Notes: generated by a model from the letters alone, not told the origin. A stretch of DNA of 64,000 nucleotides from an uncultured SAR116 cluster alpha proteobacterium (GCA_902612965.1 CACMFN010000002.1:94456-158455); one strand, 5' to 3'; positions 34,792 through 44,164 are shown, counted from the stretch's first letter. Numbers and translations: made by a program.

Positions 34792-36621
34792 TTATAATTC
34801 TAAATTCAATTTTAAAAGATTATCTAAAGTTCCATTATTTACATATGCTTTAGAAAATGATGTGTCCCTTAATTTTACAATTTTATCAGTATCATATTTT
34901 TTTATTGCATCAAGTAATTTTTTAAGATTAGTAAAACAGTAAACCCTTTTCTTTAATAGTTTTAGTGCATATTTAGAAAATGGATGTATATCATCAAGTA
35001 AAAGAAAAATATCAACATCGTAATTTATAACGTCATAAAGTGGCGTTGAAACTAATTCCATAATAACAAGCTTAGGAGAGTATTGCCGTAAAAAAAGATC
35101 AAAATTAATTTGAACTATTTTTGTATTCTTTAAGTTTTTTAATTTTTGTGAAAATGAAAAATTATAATTATTGAAATCCTTAAATGGCTTTACAATATTT
35201 AAATTATCATCTCTTTTTTCAATCTCATCAAGTATTTTATATTGAGCGGTTGAAATAATACTCTGAGGTGTTCTAGCAGCCTCATTTATATAAACACAAT
35301 TACTAATGGGAAAAACAATATCAACATTTTTTTTAAAATCTGCATTTGATGCGTCTAAATTTTTTCCTATATTAATAAATTTGCATCTTGGTTTTTCATG
35401 GTATGTCTTATAAAAAATTTTATCATCTGATGCATAACTTAAATAATAATCGCATCTATCAAAATCAGTAATATAATGATGTTTATTTAACATTACTTGA
35501 CTAAAATAACATCCCCCATGTTGTTTTCCAATAACAGGAATTTTCATTTCTAAAGCATAATCTATTATTATGTTCCAATGAGGTACATAAATTGTAGGAA
35601 CCTCCCATGCAATACAACTAATCTTATAATTTTTAAAAATTTTATCGAAGTATAATATTAGATCAAAATATTCTTCAAAGTTGTTCTGAAAATCAATTAT
35701 CAATTTATTTTCAATACTTCCATTATCATATTTTGTAGAAGTTTTTTTTATTATGTCTTTTATTTGATCAAAAACAGGTTTATCTGGTTTATAATTATTT
35801 ATATAAAAACTTTTTTCTTTACCAAAAAATAATTTTACTGGTGTTATATTATATAAACAAAAAATTTTCTCAACAATTGACTTGGGCGAAGGTTGAAAAA
35901 TGATACCAAATTTTTCTTCTTTGTTTTTTAATTTTCTGGAAAAAAAGTATTTATTAAAAAAGTATTTTAATTTTGATAAATTATAATTGTCTCTATTTAG
36001 CGCTCTCTTAGCCCAAACATTTAAAAAATTTTTAATTTTAGTTACATGTATATAGTCTGATAACCTTTCATTATCAGAGTGTACATTACTTGAAATAATA
36101 AATTGGTCATTATTGTTATAAAAAACGTTAATACTAGCATTTCTGTTTTTTAAAACGCTAACCAATTCATCTTCTAGTGAATAAATTAATGTATTACTAT
36201 TAATTTTTCTATTCAAAAATAAATCCACATTATTTGATTTAGTCTGTTTTTTTGTTATTTTTTTGGCAAAGAGTTTCAAAAGAAATATTGAAAGCAACTC
36301 ATACCTTCTATAAGCAAAATATAATGACTTGAATATATTTATTTTTCTCCAGTTTAAGACTTTACAAATCTTTATACTGATTTCTTTATCAAGTATGGAA
36401 CATGTATTTTCAAAATTATCTGAAGAAAGTGTGATTGCTTTAATAGCTTCATTAGGTGTTATAAAGGCTGTAAAATCAATACATTTAATATTATGTGATT
36501 CTAAAAAATCAACAACGCTATAATGTAATGAATATATTTCATATTTTTGATTATCATTGTAATGATTATCAAGAAAATCATTTGCTGAAGCTACAGTATC
36601 AATAATAACCAATGAATTCAT
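34792..36621 (-). CDS. Large unknown transferase-like protein (possible GT-B/LIC12162-like)
   Basis: 609 residues, family not certain. The N-terminal 250 residues are unassigned and rich in lysine and tyrosine. The C-terminal half has GT-B features: MKIPVIGKQHGGCYFSQ, CDYYLSYASDD, VDIVFPISNCVYINEAAR, and a YSPKLVIMELVSTPLYDVI segment ending with KYALKLLKKRVYCF. The K-Q-H-G-G motif and overall length recall LIC12162-type putative transferases involved in surface carbohydrate. It lies between the acyltransferase and the hydroxyacid dehydrogenase. It may transfer the CMP-activated compound; this is inference. Confidence 0.5.
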   Translation of the reverse strand: MNSLVIIDTVASANDFLDNHYNDNQKYEIYSLHYSVVDFLESHNIKCIDFTAFITPNEAIKAITLSSDNFENTCSILDKEISIKICKVLNWRKINIFKSLYFAYRRYELLSIFLLKLFAKKITKKQTKSNNVDLFLNRKINSNTLIYSLEDELVSVLKNRNASINVFYNNNDQFIISSNVHSDNERLSDYIHVTKIKNFLNVWAKRALNRDNYNLSKLKYFFNKYFFSRKLKNKEEKFGIIFQPSPKSIVEKIFCLYNITPVKLFFGKEKSFYINNYKPDKPVFDQIKDIIKKTSTKYDNGSIENKLIIDFQNNFEEYFDLILYFDKIFKNYKISCIAWEVPTIYVPHWNIIIDYALEMKIPVIGKQHGGCYFSQVMLNKHHYITDFDRCDYYLSYASDDKIFYKTYHEKPRCKFINIGKNLDASNADFKKNVDIVFPISNCVYINEAARTPQSIISTAQYKILDEIEKRDDNLNIVKPFKDFNNYNFSFSQKLKNLKNTKIVQINFDLFLRQYSPKLVIMELVSTPLYDVINYDVDIFLLLDDIHPFSKYALKLLKKRVYCFTNLKKLLDAIKKYDTDKIVKLRDTSFSKAYVNNGTLDNLLKLNLEL

Positions 36622-36633
36622 TTAGGTGATTGA

Positions 36634-37347
36634 TTACTCCCTAAATTTAATATGTTTTGCAGGAACACCTAACATAATTGAAAAAGGCTTAACTTCCCCT
36701 TTAAGTAATGAATTTGCACCTAAAATACTTCCTTCACCCATTTCAGTATTCATAATGATGCTTGCATTTGAACCTATCCAAACGTCTCTCCCTATTTTTA
36801 CTGAACCTGAGATATCATTTTTATGTTCAACAAAAAAGTTATTTACCGAACCATTTCTTATATTATAGGTTGTTGCATTTATGTTTACATTATTACCTAA
36901 AATTGAGAAGTCGCCAATTTGGACATCACCTCCTCCATTAATTGTACAATTACGACTTATAGCAACGCCCTGACCAATTTCAACAACTGCATCCCTAGCG
37001 GCAATGATTCTTACGCCCTCATCTAAATAAGCATTTTCATGAATAATTATACGTCCGTTATCTCTATTTCTAATATCAACTTTATCTCTAATTAAAACTC
37101 CTTTTTTGATTATAATATTATTTGGATTTCCATCAATTTTAAATAAAGGCTTACCAGTAAAATTAATATCTCTAGATATCTTACAACCATACCAATTTAA
37201 AAATAATGGTAATAAAGAGTTAAATCTTTCTGGAACTAGTTCTGAAATTAAATGAGAGAAAGATTTTTTTGGACTTTTTGAATTTTTGTTTTCTGCGATA
37301 TTTTCTTTTAGATTATTCAAAATATCGTTTCTATTTGATTTATTCAT
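36634..37347 (-). CDS. Left-handed beta-helix (hexapeptide) O/N-acyltransferase
   Basis: 237 residues. Repeated hexapeptide turns run from about residue 70 to 215 (IIIHENAYLDEGVRIIAARD, then VQIGDFSILGNNVNI and VKIGRDVWIGSNASI). FFVEHKNDISG gives the probable catalytic histidine, and SIMLGVPAKHIKF is the typical C-terminal cap of NodL/WcaF-like acetyltransferases. It probably acetylates a sugar made by the neighbouring aminotransferase, whose stop is directly adjacent. Confidence 0.82.
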   Translation of the reverse strand: MNKSNRNDILNNLKENIAENKNSKSPKKSFSHLISELVPERFNSLLPLFLNWYGCKISRDINFTGKPLFKIDGNPNNIIIKKGVLIRDKVDIRNRDNGRIIIHENAYLDEGVRIIAARDAVVEIGQGVAISRNCTINGGGDVQIGDFSILGNNVNINATTYNIRNGSVNNFFVEHKNDISGSVKIGRDVWIGSNASIIMNTEMGEGSILGANSLLKGEVKPFSIMLGVPAKHIKFRE

Positions 37348-38412
37348 TTACAGATTCTTATCTAGAAATTCACATACTTGCAGTATTTCATTTTCTGAAA
37401 TTTTATTATGAATTGGCAACAATAACAAACTAGATGAAATAAGATCTGTGTTAGGAAATTTGCCCATTTTACCATAAAAATGTCCTTGTTTATGAGCAGG
37501 GGCCCAAGTTTTGAAGTAAATTTTCTCATTTAATGCTTTTTGGCAAATTTCGTCTATATCTTTTTTTATTAAAATTCCAAAGAAAAAATAAGGGTGTGAG
37601 CTATTTTCATTTATTTCTTGAAAAATCACACTTTTTGGAAGATTTTTTTTATAAATATCAGCTTTCTTTTTTCTTTCATTTACATAAAAATCTAGTTTCT
37701 TTAATTGAACTCTAGCAATTGCAGCGGCAATATCTGTCATTCTACAATTCATACCTAACCTATTATGCTTATACTCCCAAGGCTTTCTGTCTTTTTTATA
37801 TCCATGATTTATAATTGATGAAATTATATCATAAAGCTCAGTGTTATTTGTTGTGATTAAGCCTCCTTCACCAGAAGTAATGATTTTTGCTCTATGTAAG
37901 CTAAAACAATGAATATCAGCTTGGGATCCAATATAACTATTTTTATATTTACCTCCAGCAGCTTCTGCAGAGTCAGCTATAACCGGCAAGCCCAAAGATA
38001 GTATATCATCATAATCTACTGGTAAACCTCCTACATCTACAGGCATAATTGCATCTATATTATCTGGAAGATTTGATTTATTTATATTCCAAGTTTTTAA
38101 ATCACAATCGATTAAAATTGCCTCGCCTACCAAACTACAAGCATTTGCAGAAGCTATAAAAGAAAAACTAGGAACAGCAATTTTGATTTCTTTACCAAGA
38201 TACTCTTTTAAAGCCATTAAGCCAGCAATAAGTGCCATTGTACCATTGCATACTGCAACCGTGTGCTTAACTCCAAATTTTAAGTTAATTTCATTTTCCA
38301 ATTTTTTAATATTAGGACCATTTGCACCAATATTATTATTTGAAATAGCATCAATAACTGCATTTTTTTCTTCTTCACCTATATCTGGAATGTCCCAAAG
38401 AATTTCTTTCAT
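37348..38412 (-). CDS. DegT/DnrJ/EryC1/StrS-family sugar aminotransferase
   Basis: 354 residues. NNNIGANGPNIKKLENEIN, TVAVCNGTMALIAGLMAL and CFSLHRAKIITSGEGGLIT (PLP lysine in H-R-A-K) are the family signatures. NRLGMNCRMTDIAAAIARVQ follows. These enzymes put an amino group on C3 or C4 of a keto-sugar nucleotide. It abuts the acyltransferase gene, suggesting amination followed by N-acylation, and follows the HAD-kinase gene without a gap. Confidence 0.87.
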   Translation of the reverse strand: MKEILWDIPDIGEEEKNAVIDAISNNNIGANGPNIKKLENEINLKFGVKHTVAVCNGTMALIAGLMALKEYLGKEIKIAVPSFSFIASANACSLVGEAILIDCDLKTWNINKSNLPDNIDAIMPVDVGGLPVDYDDILSLGLPVIADSAEAAGGKYKNSYIGSQADIHCFSLHRAKIITSGEGGLITTNNTELYDIISSIINHGYKKDRKPWEYKHNRLGMNCRMTDIAAAIARVQLKKLDFYVNERKKKADIYKKNLPKSVIFQEINENSSHPYFFFGILIKKDIDEICQKALNEKIYFKTWAPAHKQGHFYGKMGKFPNTDLISSSLLLLPIHNKISENEILQVCEFLDKNL

Positions 38413-39954
38413 TTACTTGTACTCCTCACACCAATTTTGAGCAATTTTTATTGCAGTCAAATGGGCTGTCACAGATCTATTTTCAATTTGATCGAATTCT
38501 AATAAAAATGGAAGAAGAGAAATAAAATGACACATTTCATTAAATTTTACAATACGCATAAAGTTATCATTAGTAAATGAATGGTTGAAAGTATTTAAAA
38601 CTAATTTTTCAAATGGTTTTTTTGTTTTTTCTAAAAGTTCTATTGTCTCTTTCTGGTCGATGATAAATGTGTAGTGATCATTATTTCCTTTAGTTGTTTT
38701 TGAACTTCTTATCAACCTACTAGAAATCATCTCATATTTACCATTAAGAGAGTGCCATATTTTTCCTAAATCATAAAAATAATCGCAATAATCATAACCT
38801 CTAGGATCAATCAAAATAAATTCTTTTGTCTTTGTATTTACAAGTACATTAGAATAATGCATGTCTGCATGACCCCATTTACCAATACTTTCTGGGTTCA
38901 CTGGATTTCTCTTTATAATTATTTTTATTTTATTAATTAAATGATACAAACTTTCATAATCTTTATCCTCAATGATAATCTTTTCAGCTTCTAACATTTT
39001 TTTATGGATTTTAGATTTTGTTTTTAATTCAAGTAGTCTTCTTTGCATCCTATCAAGATGCATGGTTTCAACATAATTATTAGGAGCATTAATTTTGTCT
39101 ATTGAATATAGATCTCTGCAAAATTTTACTAATATCTCATTCCATGAATTTAACTCTTCTTCTGAAACTTTTTTTGCTATTATAAGACGTCTAAGTGTAG
39201 GCAAGTTATAATGTTGCATCTCATAATAGACTTTGTCTTTACTTTCTTTATTTGATTTAATAATTTTAGGAAAGTTTGGCTTTAATTTATCAGGCAAGCT
39301 TTCTATAAAATTAATCTCATCAACTAGTTTTTCCATTCTTTCTTGTGTAGCTTCTTTTAAAACTCTATTTACTACAATTACATTTGTTTGAGTCCCACTT
39401 CCACTCTCATAGCCAAAACTTATATTTTTATTTTGATTAGATATATTAGTTATTGATTTAACTATATTTAATATATTTCCCCAGTTATTTTCGAAAATAA
39501 TAAATGGTATTTCTAACTTTTCTAATGCTCTCATGAAATTATTACACGGTTTTGGATTTAATCTTTCCCAATTATATTTCATATCATCAATATGAAATAT
39601 AGGCTTTAGTTCTTTGAGAATTTCTATTTTATTATCATTTTGATTAACTAAAAAAATATCATCTATTGGAAAATCATTTTTCTCAAGCCACTTAATCGTT
39701 ATATTTAAAAAAGTCTCTTTCCTTGCTGAAACCCAGGCAATTTTAAAATGTTGATTAAGTTTCTTTATTGTTTCAACAGAGCCTTCAATAGGTTTATCTT
39801 GAAGCATTATTTCTTTGTCAAAAACTTTGGGATCAATAATATTTTTTTCTTTATTAAAATATCTTCTAAACCTTGTATCTTGGTCTGCAACAGTATTGTC
39901 AATATCAACAGATATATAGTTTTCATTTTTATTAATAGAAAATTTTTTCTTCAT
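38413..39954 (-). CDS. Fusion of HAD-type hydrolase and APH/choline-kinase-like phosphotransferase
   Basis: 513 residues with two enzymatic halves. Residues about 10-165: YISVDIDNTVADQDTR (D-x-D nucleophile), IAWVSARKETFLNI (motif II) and IFHIDDMKYNWE (motif IV), a HAD hydrolase of the 5'-nucleotidase-like kind. Residues about 185-513: a kinase-like domain with GYESGSGTQTNVIVVNR as glycine loop, HADMHYSNVLV near 362 as Brenner catalytic loop and FILIDPRGYDYCD as the metal-binding aspartate. The pairing implies phosphorylation and dephosphorylation in one sugar- or alcohol-handling step. ATGA overlap couples it to the AsnB-like gene. Confidence 0.75.
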   Translation of the reverse strand: MKKKFSINKNENYISVDIDNTVADQDTRFRRYFNKEKNIIDPKVFDKEIMLQDKPIEGSVETIKKLNQHFKIAWVSARKETFLNITIKWLEKNDFPIDDIFLVNQNDNKIEILKELKPIFHIDDMKYNWERLNPKPCNNFMRALEKLEIPFIIFENNWGNILNIVKSITNISNQNKNISFGYESGSGTQTNVIVVNRVLKEATQERMEKLVDEINFIESLPDKLKPNFPKIIKSNKESKDKVYYEMQHYNLPTLRRLIIAKKVSEEELNSWNEILVKFCRDLYSIDKINAPNNYVETMHLDRMQRRLLELKTKSKIHKKMLEAEKIIIEDKDYESLYHLINKIKIIIKRNPVNPESIGKWGHADMHYSNVLVNTKTKEFILIDPRGYDYCDYFYDLGKIWHSLNGKYEMISSRLIRSSKTTKGNNDHYTFIIDQKETIELLEKTKKPFEKLVLNTFNHSFTNDNFMRIVKFNEMCHFISLLPFLLEFDQIENRSVTAHLTAIKIAQNWCEEYK

Positions 39955-41405
39955 ATTTTATTTCCGTTATTAAATATTATCAAATTCAACAGCCTGTGAA
40001 TAAACCACTCATTATTATTAACATATTTATCTTTATTAATATCATTAATAATAATTTCCATGTCAAAATAGCCCATAAAAAAATTTTTATTTGAAGACAA
40101 AATATCTAAAAAAAACTCTTTGGAGTTTTTCAGAATACTCTGTGCCTGGAAAGGGAATTGTTTATTTGAACTTAATTTAATTTTATTTTTATCCTTAGGA
40201 CTTATTAATTGATTTAAAATATTATCATAATTCTTTTGACCAGTAGAAACGAATTTTATGCAATTTAAAATAAACTTTATATCTAAAGACAAAGTTACTT
40301 TTGTAACATTGAAATACCTTAAAATAGCATTTTTATAAAACGATGATTTAACGCATCTTTCAAAAATATAAAAAAACATCAAATTATCGTAACTATTTAA
40401 AATTCTTTCTGTTGATGAATTAATTGCTTCTTGGTAACCATTGGTACTTGAAAAATACCTTTCAATTACTGGACTGGGTGTTAGATATTTTTTTTGTATT
40501 TCATCTAAATTGTTATAATTTCTTCTCGATATTTCAAGAAAGTCACAATATATATGATGATCAAAATTTTTATCAACTAAAAATTTTGTGAAGCCCAATA
40601 AATTTATGCTAGACAAAGGTGAAAGGCCACCTGTTATTTTTGAAAAGTTAACAAAGTCCCTTAACTTATATTCATAGTTTTCAATAATGAATTCTTCATG
40701 TTTGATAGTATTTAGTAAATTAGCTCTTTTTCTAGCTTCAATTATATCATTAGAATTATTTAAGCCCCATGTTGACGTTGTAAAATTTTTTAAGCTTTTT
40801 TTTAGTGAGAGCCCTCCAATTAAACTATCCATTCCACTTGTAAGACAAAAAATCAAGTTCTTATCAATTACAGATGTTTTATAATTTACATTGTTTTGAA
40901 AAATAGTAGGGATTTTAAAATCATAGAAAGTACTAATATCTAGTATTTGATTTTCTTTTGAAACAACTTTGTCACTTATAACAATTTTTGTATTCGGATT
41001 TATTGTTGATACATTTTCATAAATTGTATCATTAGTAGCGGCCATAAATCCAAATGAGAAATAATCATATATGTTTTTTTCATTTATTTTTAATGTAGTA
41101 TCAGTTATTTCTTCTTTAAGTAAATTTATTGATGTTGTTAAAATAATATATTTTTCAGACGTATAAAGATAGATAGGTATTGATGCATAGTAATCATTTA
41201 TTATTTCAAAGTTCTTATTTTTTTTAATTATTTTTACAAATTCACCATCAAAATAATCTACAAAATTATTAATATATCCTATTAAGAAAGTATTTTCATT
41301 TTTATCTTGAATGTTTATTTCTTTAAAGGATCCTCGAAAAAATTTTATTTTCTTTGATTTATTTTTTTTTGAAAAGACAAGCAAAAAGTCATTAATTTTT
41401 AGCAT
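39951..41405 (-). CDS. Asparagine-synthase-like protein without glutaminase cysteine
   Basis: 484 residues. The C-terminal half is an ATP-pyrophosphatase domain with LIFCLTSGMDSLIGGLSLK (S-G-M-D-S, about residue 190) and TTSTWGLNNSNDIIEARK. The N-terminal half keeps the AsnB layout (FDGEFVKIIKKNKNFEIIND, then YDYFSFGFMAATNDTIYENV) but starts MLKINDFLLV and has no N-terminal cysteine, so it cannot be a normal glutaminase. It probably forms an amide or thioester-like bond using a free amine, as in beta-lactam-synthetase-type enzymes (inference). It follows a hairpin-bearing gap. Confidence 0.65.
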   Translation of the reverse strand: MLKINDFLLVFSKKNKSKKIKFFRGSFKEINIQDKNENTFLIGYINNFVDYFDGEFVKIIKKNKNFEIINDYYASIPIYLYTSEKYIILTTSINLLKEEITDTTLKINEKNIYDYFSFGFMAATNDTIYENVSTINPNTKIVISDKVVSKENQILDISTFYDFKIPTIFQNNVNYKTSVIDKNLIFCLTSGMDSLIGGLSLKKSLKNFTTSTWGLNNSNDIIEARKRANLLNTIKHEEFIIENYEYKLRDFVNFSKITGGLSPLSSINLLGFTKFLVDKNFDHHIYCDFLEISRRNYNNLDEIQKKYLTPSPVIERYFSSTNGYQEAINSSTERILNSYDNLMFFYIFERCVKSSFYKNAILRYFNVTKVTLSLDIKFILNCIKFVSTGQKNYDNILNQLISPKDKNKIKLSSNKQFPFQAQSILKNSKEFFLDILSSNKNFFMGYFDMEIIINDINKDKYVNNNEWFIHRLLNLIIFNNGNKI

Positions 41406-41454
41406 TTCGAAACTTATAATAAATTTGTTTGTCTTGTTTAATCGATAAATTTAG

Positions 41455-41478
41455 AAAGTTTATAATTACATAAACTTT
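41455..41478. terminator. Inverted repeat in the gap between deacetylase and AsnB-like genes
   Basis: AAAGTTTAT (41455-41463) and ATAAACTTT (41470-41478) are exact reverse complements with a 6-base loop. It lies in the 106-base gap 41406-41511, downstream of the minus-strand deacetylase. A short T-rich stretch follows on the minus strand (CTAAATTT), which is weaker than a standard terminator. It could be a partial terminator, an mRNA-processing hairpin or an operator. A nearby 12-base palindrome TTGCTTAAGCAA spans 41508-41519 at the deacetylase stop. Confidence 0.35.
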
Positions 41479-41511
41479 TCAAATTTAAGCAGATTACATT
41501 AACAAAATTGC

Positions 41512-42441
41512 TTAAGCAACCATTATTCTCTTCAGATGGAAAGGATCTGAATAAATAGTGTTAAGACCCTCAATTGCAGTAGGACAACAGTTAATTTTTC
41601 GTAATTTTAATTCATTAATTACTTTTTTATTATAGCAATTTGAAAGACCTTCAGGATAAGAGTAATGATTAATATCTTTTTCAGTATTATTCTTTATAAG
41701 TTTTAGACTGGTATCTAATTCTTTTTTTAGTTCTTGTTCAGATAAGAAACTCAAAATTTTATGACTATGAGAGTGACCGCCAATATCCAAATAATCATTT
41801 GAAATAGCCTCATTTACCTGTTTCCAAGACAACTTTAAATCTAGAGGGTCATTGGAAGTATATATAATATCTTGTTCCAATTCTGTAAAAACTTTTTGTA
41901 CTATTAAATCAATGGATTCATTGGAAGAAGTTTTAACATACTTTCTAATATGGTTTAGGAAATGAATCTTATTTTTTTTTGTTTTTAGTTCGAATTTAGT
42001 TTTTAGAAAATCTAATTTGATCTCAGTTTTTTTTGAGTATTCAACTGCATATTCTATTTGATCTATCCATGACATCATATTTTTATCTACAAAGTTCGTG
42101 GTGATATATATCATTGCATGAATTTTTAGATCATTAAGAATAGGAGCAGCAACACTTATATTATTTTCGAATCCATCATCAAATGTTATAACAAATGATC
42201 TAGGCGGGGGCGGTTGATTATTACTAATATAATATAATAACTCATTCATTGAAATTGAATTGCCATGTTTCTTAATATGTTTCATGGCTTTGAAAAAATA
42301 AGTTTCTAAAATATTCTTCCTGGTATAATTTCTTACGATATGTTTTTGTTTTTTAATTACTCCATGAAACAAAAATATAGCTATCTTGTTTTTTGAGAGA
42401 AATTCTTCCATTTTTTTAGGTAGGTTTTCATCATGATCCAT
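41512..42441 (-). CDS. Polysaccharide deacetylase (NodB-like)
   Basis: 309 residues from ATG 42441 (GTG 42453 possible). KIAIFLFHGVIKKQ, then RSFVITFDDGFENNISVAAP (T-F-D-D-G, catalytic and metal aspartates) and YLDIGGHSHSHKILSFLS (H-x-x-x-H metal site) define the NodB fold of carbohydrate esterase family 4. No signal peptide, so it should act in the cytoplasm on sugar precursors. It overlaps the upstream formyltransferase by 11 bases, consistent with an N-deacetylation coupled to formylation (inference). Confidence 0.82.
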   Translation of the reverse strand: MDHDENLPKKMEEFLSKNKIAIFLFHGVIKKQKHIVRNYTRKNILETYFFKAMKHIKKHGNSISMNELLYYISNNQPPPPRSFVITFDDGFENNISVAAPILNDLKIHAMIYITTNFVDKNMMSWIDQIEYAVEYSKKTEIKLDFLKTKFELKTKKNKIHFLNHIRKYVKTSSNESIDLIVQKVFTELEQDIIYTSNDPLDLKLSWKQVNEAISNDYLDIGGHSHSHKILSFLSEQELKKELDTSLKLIKNNTEKDINHYSYPEGLSNCYNKKVINELKLRKINCCPTAIEGLNTIYSDPFHLKRIMVA

Positions 42442-43156
42442 AATTGTAGTCACTATTTTTATTATTGAATTTATTTAAACAAATTTCTTTTAAAACAGCT
42501 GGCATAAAAGAGTAATACCGCCCCTTTGTTTTCTGTTTATATGAAAATATCTTAGATGAATTAGATAAACAATTTATTGTATCCTTGGCCATTTTTACGC
42601 ACTCTTGAGTATTAAGCGACCTTAACTGATGCAGTTTTAAGTTTTTATTAATTTTTATCTTTCTTTTGAATAGAATTTCACCTGTATCTAGCGTTGGTTC
42701 AACTTTATGAAGTGTAGAAACTAAACTGTTATAGTCATTATGATATATACTCCACAAATGTGAGTCCAGCCCTCTATACATTTCTGGATCACCCCCATGA
42801 AAATTAAATAAATTTGTATTAATTTTAGAAATAGTTTTTTTATTTAAAATACCGGTTCCAAAAACAAAGGTCAGATCTGGATTAATTTGATCAATTAATT
42901 TAATGCAATCACTATCATTAACTGAATTAAAAGTTATTGAATTTGAAATAAATTTTAATTTTTTATTTTTAGAATTAAACCAAAGGTTTCTTTCATATTT
43001 TACCATTTCATCTTCGAACTTATGATAGATCTTGAACTCTGGTACCTTGGGTTTTTTTGTTTCGTATATTACAAATAAATCATCAGAAATCTCATGAATT
43101 TTTTTTACAAAGTAATTGTGATGAGTTGTTTCTGTTGTTAAAATTAAAATTTTCAT
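42431..43156 (-). CDS. Formyltransferase-fold protein
   Basis: 241 residues. NTNLFNFHGGDPEMYRGLDS has the N-x-H of the formyl-transfer site, and HKVEPTLDTGEILFKRK supplies the aspartate of the N-H-D triad. The fold is that of methionyl-tRNA and sugar N-formyltransferases using 10-formyl-tetrahydrofolate. Compared with the neighbouring gene at 44165, the N-terminus is divergent (ETTHHNYFVKKIHEI). It starts one base into the NeuB-like stop (TAATG). An N-formylated amino sugar is the likely product. Confidence 0.75.
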   Translation of the reverse strand: MKILILTTETTHHNYFVKKIHEISDDLFVIYETKKPKVPEFKIYHKFEDEMVKYERNLWFNSKNKKLKFISNSITFNSVNDSDCIKLIDQINPDLTFVFGTGILNKKTISKINTNLFNFHGGDPEMYRGLDSHLWSIYHNDYNSLVSTLHKVEPTLDTGEILFKRKIKINKNLKLHQLRSLNTQECVKMAKDTINCLSNSSKIFSYKQKTKGRYYSFMPAVLKEICLNKFNNKNSDYNYGS

Positions 43157-44157
43157 TATATATGTTTTTTGGGTATAAAAATCTCACCTTTAGAAATACT
43201 GTTTCTTAAAGTTTTACCAATAAGCTCGTTTTCATTTCCTGGCGAAAGACCAGACCCTGGGCGTACCCAAGTTAAATCATCAATAGAAATTATTTTTCCT
43301 GCATCAATATTTTTATTTGCTGCAATAGATCTTCTTAATTCTTGAATTTCAATATTTTCTTTACAAACCTCTTCTAATTTTATATCTCCCATAATTTTTG
43401 AAACATCAGCTATTGATCTTACCAATAATTTCATCTCTTTAGGGTCAGAAGAAATATAATGGTCTCTGAAATCAGAATAATTTTTATCTAATGTAAAATG
43501 TTTCTCAATAATTCTTGCTCCAACAGCTACTGCAAGTTTTGCACATTCAATACCCAGTGTATGATCTGAATATCCAACAGTAATATTTGGAAATAACCTT
43601 TTAATGTGGGATATAAAATTAATTTTTGCATGTTCTGGGGCGGTTGGATATTGTGAAACACAATGAAAAAATGCTAAATTACAAACAGATTCATTGTCAT
43701 CCCAAATTGAGTAAATTTTTTTCATTAGATTTAAGTTTGCCATTCCCATTGATACGAAAGTGGGCTTTTTGAAACTTTCAACTTCTTTAATTAAAGGAAA
43801 AAAATTATTATCCCCTGATGAAATTTTAAATACATTTTGAATATTGTTTAAGTATTTGGCACTTTTAATGTCAAAAGGGGTTGAAAAGAAATCTAATTTA
43901 TATTTTTTTGCCTCTAAAGAAAGTTCAAAGAATTCTTCATAATTTAATTGAAACTTTTTTAACTTGTCTAATCTGTCTTGATTTCCCGTTGTTACATAAT
44001 CTTCAGGAAGGAAAGTTTGAAACTTTACTGCATTAACTCCTGTTTCTGATGCAGCTTTTATCATTTCTTTTGCTACCTTTATATCTCCTTCGTGATTATT
44101 CCCAATCTCAGCAATTATATAAATTTTTTTCTCAGTATCAAAACTTCCAATATGCAT
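43156..44157 (-). CDS. NeuB/PseI/LegI-family nonulosonate synthase
   Basis: 333 residues. KIYIIAEIGNNHEGDIKVAK starts the TIM barrel, then NAVKFQTFLPEDYVT, FKISSGDNNFFPLI, GYSDHTLGIECAKLAV and GARIIEKHFTLDKN. The C-terminal SAF/antifreeze-like domain is present (ELRRSIAANKNIDAGK, then WVRPGSGLSPG). The enzyme condenses phosphoenolpyruvate with a hexosamine to give a nine-carbon acid. The motif N-N-H-E differs from the commoner N-H-N-G, so the particular acid (legionaminic, pseudaminic or other) is open. Confidence 0.88.
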   Translation of the reverse strand: MHIGSFDTEKKIYIIAEIGNNHEGDIKVAKEMIKAASETGVNAVKFQTFLPEDYVTTGNQDRLDKLKKFQLNYEEFFELSLEAKKYKLDFFSTPFDIKSAKYLNNIQNVFKISSGDNNFFPLIKEVESFKKPTFVSMGMANLNLMKKIYSIWDDNESVCNLAFFHCVSQYPTAPEHAKINFISHIKRLFPNITVGYSDHTLGIECAKLAVAVGARIIEKHFTLDKNYSDFRDHYISSDPKEMKLLVRSIADVSKIMGDIKLEEVCKENIEIQELRRSIAANKNIDAGKIISIDDLTWVRPGSGLSPGNENELIGKTLRNSISKGEIFIPKKHI

Positions 44158-44164
44158 AATTTTC

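Noticed and set aside
39951-41405. Treating the AsnB-like protein as a normal glutamine-dependent asparagine synthase
   Set aside because: It lacks the N-terminal cysteine and RGPDD-type glutaminase residues.
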